A stretch of DNA of 64,000 nucleotides. It comes from Klebsiella aerogenes KCTC 2190. Its GTDB lineage: Bacteria > Pseudomonadota > Gammaproteobacteria > Enterobacterales > Enterobacteriaceae. The notes under the pieces were generated by a model. That model was not told where the DNA came from and did no database searches. It worked only from the letters and a program-made list of their open reading frames with translations. The position numbers and the translations under genes were made by a program. The stretch spans positions 4,622,780 through 4,686,779 of the forward strand of contig NC_015663.1 of assembly GCF_000215745.1 (NCBI RefSeq). The letters are read 5' to 3'. Below are positions 57,958-64,000 of this stretch, in pieces; the first letter of the stretch is position 1; each line of letters starts with the position of its first letter.

Positions 57958-60174
57958 TCAGGCATTGAGCTCAATCTTCTTACCATTCACCATCACGCCG
58001 GCGGCGTTAATGGTGATCGTCGACCCGCCAGCGGTAATCTCCACGCTGCCGTTGCTTATCAGAATGCCGCTTTCGCCCACGTTGATATGTACGGTATCGG
58101 TAGCGCTGTCGGTTACGCTCCCTTGCGTAAAGCGGGTATCACCGCCGGTGATGCTCAGGGTACGCCCGGCGCCGATCGTCACCTCTTGCTTACTGGTGAT
58201 GGTCTGCGTTTGCTTACCGGTCACGGAAATATCGTGATTGCCGGTCACTCCCAGCGTCTGGTTGCCGGTGACCTGCACGTTACGGTTCTGCTGGACGCTG
58301 ACGCTTTCGTTACCCTGCACCTGGCGGGTGCGATCCTGTACGACCGTCAGTGACTGCTTGCCTTCGACGGTCGCGGTATGGTCGCTTTTCACCGTGGTGG
58401 TATGGTTGCCGCTGATGGTTTCATCGCGGTTCTGCTCAACGCTTAGGGTCTCATTCCCCTTCACGCTTTCGGTACGGTTCTGCTCAACGGTGGTGGTTTC
58501 ATTACCATTGATGGTTTTGCTGCGATCTTTGCCGACGGTAACGCTTTCGTTGCCATCCACCGTGCGGGTGCGGTTCTGTTTGATATGGCTGGTTTCGTCT
58601 TTGCCGACGGTTTTGGTGCGGTTATTGCCGACATCATGGGTCTCGTCGTTTTCGACTTCAGTATCCATGTTGCGCTCGGCGTGCAGCCAGAGCTGCTCTT
58701 CGCCGGGTTTATCTTCAAAACGCAGGGCGTTGGCGTTGTCCGGCGAACCATCCTTTGAGCGGCTCATAAAGCCCATTTGCGTGGCTGCAGCCGGTAGCGC
58801 CCACGGCGGCATACTGGCTTCGTTATAGACGCGGCCAATGACAATCGGCCGGTCCGGCTCGCCGTTGATAAAGTCCACCACCACTTCATCACCGACGCGT
58901 GGGATCTGCACCCCGCCGTAACCCTGGCCGGCCCAGGCGCTGGAAACGCGCACCCAACAGGAGCTATTTTCATCGCCCTGGCTTTCGCGGTCCCAGTGGA
59001 ATTTCACCTTAATCCGGCCATATTTATCGGTCCAGATCGATTCTCCTTTCGGCCCTACCACGCGGGCGGTTTGCGGCCCGTAGGTGCGCGGCCAGTCGGT
59101 CCTTGACGCGGGGACAAATGGCGTCGCGGCGGGAATAACAGTGAATGCGATGCGGTGCTGCGCGGTATTTCCGCCGCCGGAGGCATACTGATTCTCTTCA
59201 AAATCATAGCGGGCGCCCACCACCAGCCATTTAGCGTTATCAGCCATGTTAGGCGCATGCGTCAGGGTAAACGTGTGTCCCGGGACGATACCGGTCGCGG
59301 TGGCGATACCCTGCGTTTGCTGCTGTTCGGCCTGCCAGGACTGCTGACGAATACGGGCGTAGGCTTCGCCGTCGCCGTGCTCCATAAAGCGCCCCGGCCA
59401 GTCGTAAACGTCGATTTTGCCCGGCGTCGGCGAGACCGGATTCTGCAGCGTTTGCAGCATCCAGGCGTGGGGCTTGCGAAAATCATAGTCATCGGTGCTG
59501 TAAAGCCCCGGCGTGACGACGTGGCTCGCCATCAGCTGGCTAATGCCCTCTTCGCCGACCGCGCCGCCGCCCGGTTGCGCATGCCAGGGAATAGTTTCAT
59601 AACCGGGGAAGGATTCAGCCTGCTGATAGTCATCCATCAGCACCAGGGTATGGCCGTCTTTATCGTGGCGGAACAGATAGCTAATACCTTCCAGCTCCAG
59701 CAAACGGCTGATGAAATGGAAGCTGCTTTCCGCATACTGCACACAATAATCCCACTGCCGGTAGCTACGCGTAAGTTTGTCCTCAAACTTAACGTTATGC
59801 TCGCTAAACAGTTTGGCCACGATATCCGGCACCCGCTGCTGCTGGAAAATACGGAAGTTGCGGTCGCGCATCATCGGCCAGAAATCGGGTTCCAGCGTGG
59901 TCTGATAGACGGCGTAGCGCGTCTCGCCAAGATCTTCGGCGCGTACGGTAACGGCGGTGATTTTGCCGGAAAGATAACGCACCTGTCCCCATTGGCCGGG
60001 AACCGCCACCGTCATGTTTTTGCCGAGCATGGCCTGACGGTCGATAGCAAAATCCTGGCTGAGTAAATCGACCTGAAAGTGGAAAGGTTCGGACAGTTTC
60101 TCCTGCCCGCTGAATTTCCAGAATAATAACGAGGAGCTGTCGACAGATGACAGGATCGATATCCGATTAACCAT
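57958..60174 (-). CDS. vgrG: Type VI secretion spike protein VgrG
   Basis: A 738-residue spike. The N-terminal gp27-like part (FHFQVDLLSQDFAIDRQAML and RQWDYCVQYAESSFHFISRL) is followed by the gp5 OB-fold (KVKFHWDRESQGDENSSCWVR, GYGGVQIPRVGDEVVVDFIN). A beta-helix needle made of TVxGN-type short repeats runs from about residue 510 to 660 (GNETTTV, GNHTTTV, GNQTLGV). The C-terminus GVMVNGKKIELNA is plain, without an added effector domain, so the toxin cargo is the downstream Rhs. AAGGAATCCAT precedes the ATG. Confidence 0.96.
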   Translation of the reverse strand: MVNRISILSSVDSSSLLFWKFSGQEKLSEPFHFQVDLLSQDFAIDRQAMLGKNMTVAVPGQWGQVRYLSGKITAVTVRAEDLGETRYAVYQTTLEPDFWPMMRDRNFRIFQQQRVPDIVAKLFSEHNVKFEDKLTRSYRQWDYCVQYAESSFHFISRLLELEGISYLFRHDKDGHTLVLMDDYQQAESFPGYETIPWHAQPGGGAVGEEGISQLMASHVVTPGLYSTDDYDFRKPHAWMLQTLQNPVSPTPGKIDVYDWPGRFMEHGDGEAYARIRQQSWQAEQQQTQGIATATGIVPGHTFTLTHAPNMADNAKWLVVGARYDFEENQYASGGGNTAQHRIAFTVIPAATPFVPASRTDWPRTYGPQTARVVGPKGESIWTDKYGRIKVKFHWDRESQGDENSSCWVRVSSAWAGQGYGGVQIPRVGDEVVVDFINGEPDRPIVIGRVYNEASMPPWALPAAATQMGFMSRSKDGSPDNANALRFEDKPGEEQLWLHAERNMDTEVENDETHDVGNNRTKTVGKDETSHIKQNRTRTVDGNESVTVGKDRSKTINGNETTTVEQNRTESVKGNETLSVEQNRDETISGNHTTTVKSDHTATVEGKQSLTVVQDRTRQVQGNESVSVQQNRNVQVTGNQTLGVTGNHDISVTGKQTQTITSKQEVTIGAGRTLSITGGDTRFTQGSVTDSATDTVHINVGESGILISNGSVEITAGGSTITINAAGVMVNGKKIELNA

Positions 60175-60828
60175 ATGGATTCCTTTATGGTGCAGGCAGC
60201 CGCGGGGCTAATTCCTTAAGATTAATAAATTATCCTGAATATTTATCAGAAGTCATCTCTCTGCCCGAGATTTCACCCAGGAATACTCTTAATTATTCAA
60301 CTCTGTGCTTTTGTTCATCTTTATACCGTCATTATTAGTAGTGGAGCTTTCTTAACAGGCGTTAATTACTGGTTTGACTTATTAGAAACGGTAATGAGGT
60401 AAGTCTGAAAATAGTCTCCTGGCGCGAAGAAATATGTTTAAACCGGCCCGGACGCTTTAAAATAACCGCGGCTGCGAACTGCCATCACAGCCATTTGCTC
60501 ACCGGCCTGCTCTTGCATACGGTCGGCCGGTGAGCAATCCCTGGTCGTTAATCGCTCAGACATCCCCTGTCTCGTTAATATCAGATCCTTTACCTCAGTC
60601 ATATTCAGATTGTTTTTACATAAAATAGTCGCGCTATTTTCGCCAGCTAAACGGCGCAGTCGCTAATATTAGCGATGAGGTAATCTATTGTTTATCAATC
60701 GGCTTCAGACATAAACCCCCCCGCCTGCCGGGCGCTGGCGCAGGTTTTGATAAGGTACGACCCTCTTGATCTCTGCCATCGATCTACAATACTGTATATA
60801 CATACAGTAAAGATAATCGGTGATCATC
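60175..60828. other. vgrG-umuD divergent gap with a 13-bp inverted repeat
   Basis: This 654-bp region separates vgrG from umuDC and contains no gene I can support. Notable inside are a perfect 13-bp inverted repeat (60495-60507 with 60525-60537; TTGCTCACCGGCC/GGCCGGTGAGCAA, 17-nt loop) and the LexA box. I found no sigma-54 promoter for vgrG. Confidence 0.65.
60792..60807 (+). promoter_or_regulatory. LexA box of umuDC
   Basis: CTGTATATACATACAG matches the LexA consensus CTGT-N8-ACAG exactly, with the typical AT-alternating core. It lies 22 bp upstream of the umuD start, so umuDC is SOS-regulated. Confidence 0.95.
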
Positions 60829-61248
60829 ATGCAGTTTTTCACACTAACCGAACTACGCCAGATCGTGGCACTCCCCCTGTTCAGCGATCTTGTTCCCTGC
60901 GGTTTTCCTAGCCCCGCGCAGGATTATGTTGAACGGCGTATCGACCTGAATGAACTGCTGATTCAGCATCCAGGCGCCACCTACTTTGTGAAATCAAGCG
61001 GTGACTCAATGATTGGCGCTGGCATTGGCGATGGTGATTTACTGGTGGTGGATAGCTCCCGCAAGGCCGTCCATGGCAGCATCGTTATTGCCGCAGTGGA
61101 TGGGGAATTCACGGTTAAGCGCCTCCAGTTACATCCTGTAGTCATGCTAAAACCTGATAATCCCGCCTACCAGCCGATTATGCCAGGCAGTGAAGAGTGT
61201 CTGGAAATCTTTGGCGTGGTGACCTACATCGTGAAATCGGCGGGCTGA
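60829..61248 (+). CDS. umuD: SOS mutagenesis protein UmuD
   Basis: A 139-residue protein of the E. coli UmuD length. RecA-stimulated self-cleavage at Cys24-Gly25 is supported by [13 protein letters not shown]. The catalytic Ser and Lys are in [20 protein letters not shown] (about residue 60) and EFTVKRLQL (about 97). ATG at 60829 is used; the GTG at 60820 adds three residues. It joins UmuC to make DNA polymerase V. Confidence 0.96.
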   Translation: MQFFTLTELRQIVALPLFSDLVPCGFPSPAQDYVERRIDLNELLIQHPGATYFVKSSGDSMIGAGIGDGDLLVVDSSRKAVHGSIVIAAVDGEFTVKRLQLHPVVMLKPDNPAYQPIMPGSEECLEIFGVVTYIVKSAG

Positions 61249-61250
61249 TC

Positions 61251-62516
61251 GTGTTTGCCCTGTGTGATGTGAACTCATTCTATGCTTCCTGTGAAACCGT
61301 CTTTCGCCCGGACTTACGCGGCCGCCCGGTGGTTGTTTTGTCCAATAATGACGGGTGTGTGATTTCACGTTCTGCGGAAGCCAAACCGTTTGTGAAAATG
61401 GGTGAACCGTACTTTAAACAAAAAGATATCTTCAGACATCATGGCGTGGTTTGCTTCAGTAGCAACTATGAACTCTACGCCGATATGTCCAACCGGGTAA
61501 TGACGACGCTTGAAGAGATGTCGCCTCGCTGTGAAAAATACTCCATTGATGAAGTTTTTTGCGATCTTACCGGCGTGCGTAACTGCCGCGTTCTTACCGA
61601 ATTTGGACATGAGCTCAGAGCCACGGTGCGGCAACGCACACACCTGACGGTGGGCGTCGGAATAGCCCAGACAAAAACGCTGGCTAAACTGGCGAATCAT
61701 GCGGCAAAACGCTGGCAACAGCAGACAGGAGGCGTGGTTGACCTGTCGAATGCGGAGCGGCAAAGAAAATTGATGGCGGCGCTACCGGTGGAAGAGGTTT
61801 GGGGAGTGGGTCGACGCATAGCGAAGAGGCTTGAAACGATGGGGATCCGGACGGTATTGCAGCTGGCTGACACGGATATCCGCTTCATCAGGAAACACTT
61901 TAATGTCGTACTGGAAAGAACCGTCCGTGAATTACGCGGCGAGCCCTGTCTCGAGCTGGAAGAGTTTGCCCCGGTAAAGCAAGAGATTATCTGTTCCCGT
62001 TCGTTCGGCCATCGCATCACCGAGTACGAAGAAATGCGCCAGGCCATCTGTAGTTACGCTTCCCGGGCCGCAGAGAAACTTCGTCAGGAACATCAATACT
62101 GCCGGTTTATCTCCGTCTTTGTAAAAACGTCGCCCTTCGCGCCTGATGAACGGTATTACGCCAATAATGCCTCGGTCACCCTGCTTACCCCAACGCAGGA
62201 CAGCAGAGATATTATCGCCGCCGCGACGCGTTGTCTGGATGCCATCTGGCAAAGTGGCTGTCGGTACCAGAAAGCCGGGGTGATGCTGGGCGATTTTTAT
62301 AGCCAGGGCGTCGCGCAACTTAATCTGTTTGACGAAAATGCGCCGCGAAAAAATAGCCAAAAACTGATGGAGGTGCTGGACCGCCTGAATGCTGAGGACG
62401 GACGTGGAACGCTTTACTTCGCCGGCCAGGGTATCCAGCAACCGTGGCAGATGAAGCGGGAAATGCTCTCCCCGCGATACACCACCCGATATAGCGATCT
62501 GCCCACGGTTAAATGA
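61251..62516 (+). CDS. umuC: DNA polymerase V catalytic subunit UmuC
   Basis: A 421-residue Y-family polymerase (E. coli 422 aa) for error-prone translesion synthesis. Motifs: metal-binding FALCDVNSFYASCE at the start, FSSNYELYADMSNRV, the second acidic pair in KYSIDEVFCDLTG (about residue 100), and the little-finger domain KQEIICSRSFGHRI. The start is GTG at 61251, two bases after the umuD stop. The operon interrupts an otherwise minus-strand T6SS locus. Confidence 0.96.
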   Translation: MFALCDVNSFYASCETVFRPDLRGRPVVVLSNNDGCVISRSAEAKPFVKMGEPYFKQKDIFRHHGVVCFSSNYELYADMSNRVMTTLEEMSPRCEKYSIDEVFCDLTGVRNCRVLTEFGHELRATVRQRTHLTVGVGIAQTKTLAKLANHAAKRWQQQTGGVVDLSNAERQRKLMAALPVEEVWGVGRRIAKRLETMGIRTVLQLADTDIRFIRKHFNVVLERTVRELRGEPCLELEEFAPVKQEIICSRSFGHRITEYEEMRQAICSYASRAAEKLRQEHQYCRFISVFVKTSPFAPDERYYANNASVTLLTPTQDSRDIIAAATRCLDAIWQSGCRYQKAGVMLGDFYSQGVAQLNLFDENAPRKNSQKLMEVLDRLNAEDGRGTLYFAGQGIQQPWQMKREMLSPRYTTRYSDLPTVK

Positions 62517-62610
62517 TTCCCCGACAGGCCAAACCTTAAATAAAATCAGGTTTGGCCATCATGGCGTCCGTGAGGTTATTTATGGAATATAAAATTACGC
62601 AGCGCGTTTC

Positions 62611-63150
62611 TCACTTCTCCTTCCGCGGTTGCAGAACAAGTTGATGATGGCTGGCCTCAATGACGCGCGCGCGGTCCGGGTCAAGATCCTCGCGGGCAAG
62701 CACCAGCTTCCAGTCGTTTTTCGTCAGATCCGGCGCCCGAAACAGCGCCACCACGGCGACATACTGCGCCTGTTCATCCAGCGGCATGGTGAGACTCATC
62801 GCCGTTCCCGGTTTGAGCACCAGACTGCGGCTGGCCAGTTGATCGTCTTTTAATATGTCCTCTCCTTCCGCCGCCAGCTGCTGGTAAACCGTCTTCTCGA
62901 AAGTCTTGCGATCTTTCAGCACATAGACCCGTACCATCACCGGCTGGGAGGCGCTGTTATCCTCACGGTTATCGGTGTTTAACGCATTGCGCGCGCTAAA
63001 ATCCAGACGCAGCGTTTTCACCTGGCGATAAAATACTGACTTTACGGCGGACGAAGCGCCGTCGCTGATTTTCTGTGTTAGCCCGCAACCCGCCAGCATG
63101 AACGGCAGAAGAATCAGTGCGGATAGTTTAAGCGAAGTGATATGCAACAC
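62611..63150 (-). CDS. tssJ: T6SS outer-membrane lipoprotein TssJ
   Basis: A 179-residue lipoprotein of the VasD/TssJ family that anchors the T6SS membrane complex (TssJLM) to the outer membrane. The signal peptide ends in the lipobox FMLAGCGL. The mature transthyretin-like fold shows VMVRVYVLKDRKTFEKTVY and KPGTAMSLTMPLDEQAQYVA with FRAPDLTKNDWKLV. The GTG at 63150 (VLHITSLKLSALILL) is the start: AAGGA lies 8 nt upstream and it overlaps the tssG end by 23 bp. The longer upstream frame lies inside tssG. Confidence 0.94.
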   Translation of the reverse strand: MLHITSLKLSALILLPFMLAGCGLTQKISDGASSAVKSVFYRQVKTLRLDFSARNALNTDNREDNSASQPVMVRVYVLKDRKTFEKTVYQQLAAEGEDILKDDQLASRSLVLKPGTAMSLTMPLDEQAQYVAVVALFRAPDLTKNDWKLVLAREDLDPDRARVIEASHHQLVLQPRKEK

Positions 63151-64000
63151 GTTGGTTTCCTTGTGATAATGATGCAAGCGGCATGCCGCGGTAGCCGCCC
63201 AGTTCCGTGGTAAACGTGGCCGGTAAATCCGGCGGAACCGCGTCCCCTTCCATGCCCAGAACGCCGCTGATGCCGAGCATAAACGGCGATTCACCGAGTA
63301 CCGGCGCGGGTAACAGCGGCGTGGGAAGCGTTAAGGTGATTTTGGCCTTATAGCGCCAGCCGAGATAAACCCGCAGCAGAACCAGAAAGTCCGCATAGAT
63401 TTGCCCTTCCGGCATCCAGCCTGCGGCCTCGGCGATATCATCGGTGTACAGCGCGATCAGCAACTGGCTGGCAATCTCGGTCGTTTCATCGCCCAGCACC
63501 GTGTAGCCATCAAGCAGGAAATCGTTATCGCCGTAAAAACCCAGCGGCTGCGCCGGGTACACCGTCCGTGGGCAGTGCGGCGACGCTTCCGCCCGCGTAT
63601 GGGGTGCCAACAATCGTACCAGCGCCTGAATCCCCTCTTCGGTACGCGCGGGCAGGCGCATCACGCTGAGTAATGCCAGAAAGCGAGATACCGGCGCGGC
63701 AATATGCTGAGCGGTGCCGGGAATGCCCAGCCCGATCAGCCCCAGCAGGCTCTGTGAAGTACGGTCGCGACCGCCGTCTTCAAAGGTTGCCGGATACAAG
63801 TATTTGCGCCAGATGCGATAAAACTGGCTCAGAATGCGGTGGTTAAAAATATCGAGAAATGCTTCCTGCGCCTCATGCCCTTCTCTTTGCTGCGCAATAT
63901 CATCCAGCCAGGCGGTGGGCAACGGCGAATCGACACCGTATAGCCCCATAAAGGTGGTGCGCAGCGTCGGCGGCGCGTCGGGATGCGCCTCATCATACTC
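63128..64000 (-). CDS. tssG: T6SS baseplate protein TssG, 5' end outside window
   Basis: The 290 or so C-terminal residues of TssG (VasB/ImpH, DUF1305), a wedge component of the T6SS baseplate with TssE, TssF and TssK. The conserved motif TFMGLYGVDSPLPTAWLDD opens the visible part, followed by AFLDIFNHRILSQFYRIWRKY. The frame stays open to the right edge, so the gene continues beyond 64000. It overlaps tssJ and marks the neighbouring structural T6SS cluster. Confidence 0.93.
   Translation of the reverse strand, partial: EYDEAHPDAPPTLRTTFMGLYGVDSPLPTAWLDDIAQQREGHEAQEAFLDIFNHRILSQFYRIWRKYLYPATFEDGGRDRTSQSLLGLIGLGIPGTAQHIAAPVSRFLALLSVMRLPARTEEGIQALVRLLAPHTRAEASPHCPRTVYPAQPLGFYGDNDFLLDGYTVLGDETTEIASQLLIALYTDDIAEAAGWMPEGQIYADFLVLLRVYLGWRYKAKITLTLPTPLLPAPVLGESPFMLGISGVLGMEGDAVPPDLPATFTTELGGYRGMPLASLSQGNQRVAYHFA

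Noticed and set aside
58140..58660. Dense short repeats that could be taken for a CRISPR or tandem repeat array
   Set aside because: They encode the TVxGN beta-helix repeats of VgrG in frame; spacing and sequence vary and there are no spacers.
59155..60066. 303-codon frame antisense to vgrG
   Set aside because: The opposite strand is an unmistakable VgrG; the frame has no family features.

Overview
The window looks like the chromosome of an enterobacterium of the Klebsiella/Raoultella/Enterobacter type. From 1 to about 41.4 kb the gene order follows the Escherichia coli astC-to-leuE block: astC, xthA, ydjX, ydjZ, ynjABCDEF, nudG, gdhA, topB, selD, ydjA, sppA, ansA, pncA, yeaC, msrB, gapA, yeaD, mipA, yeaGH, dgcJ, yeaK, yeaL, nimR, nimT, yeaO, yoaF, dgcP, yoaK, yoaJ, leuE. 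Most protein lengths match the E. coli ones to within a few residues. Several E. coli genes are absent (ydjY, ynjH, yeaE, yeaI, yeaQ/R). Others sit in their place: a quinone oxidoreductase plus hchA, a class A acid phosphatase, a GH18 chitinase, a CTP-synthase-like amidotransferase, a His-rich micro-lipoprotein and a small membrane protein. The genus is an inference from gene content; the family is well supported.

From about 41.4 to 48.5 kb the content is accessory: an LpxP-like acyltransferase, a long AT-rich gap, an HD-GYP phosphodiesterase followed by a HAMP-GAF-GGDEF cyclase broken by a frameshift, two small secreted proteins and a PAS-GGDEF cyclase. With dgcJ and dgcP this makes five cyclic-di-GMP genes within about 16 kb.

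From about 48.5 to 60.2 kb lies a type VI secretion effector island, read on the minus strand: vgrG, a 517-residue helical-repeat protein, a 42-residue membrane peptide coupled by an ATGA overlap, a 1361-residue PAAR/Rhs toxin with an AHH nuclease tip, and its immunity gene. Behind it sits a start-less Rhs core copy carrying a second tip (probable ADP-ribosyltransferase fold) with its own immunity gene. Then come a DUF4291 gene on the opposite strand and a decayed third Rhs core scrap that abuts the PAS-GGDEF gene. The 892-bp core copy is nearly identical to the full gene, a classic substrate for toxin-tip switching. An SOS-controlled umuDC operon separates this island from tssJ and tssG, which lead out of the window into the structural T6SS cluster.

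Regulatory sites readable by eye are a sigma-54 promoter with an NtrC site upstream of astC, a sigma-54 promoter upstream of yeaG, a CRP box in front of gapA, a LexA box in front of umuDC, an ERIC element before the chitinase and a REP pair after yeaD. A strong intrinsic terminator between yoaF and dgcP belongs to no gene and suggests a small RNA. I see no tRNA, rRNA, CRISPR array or complete insertion sequence.
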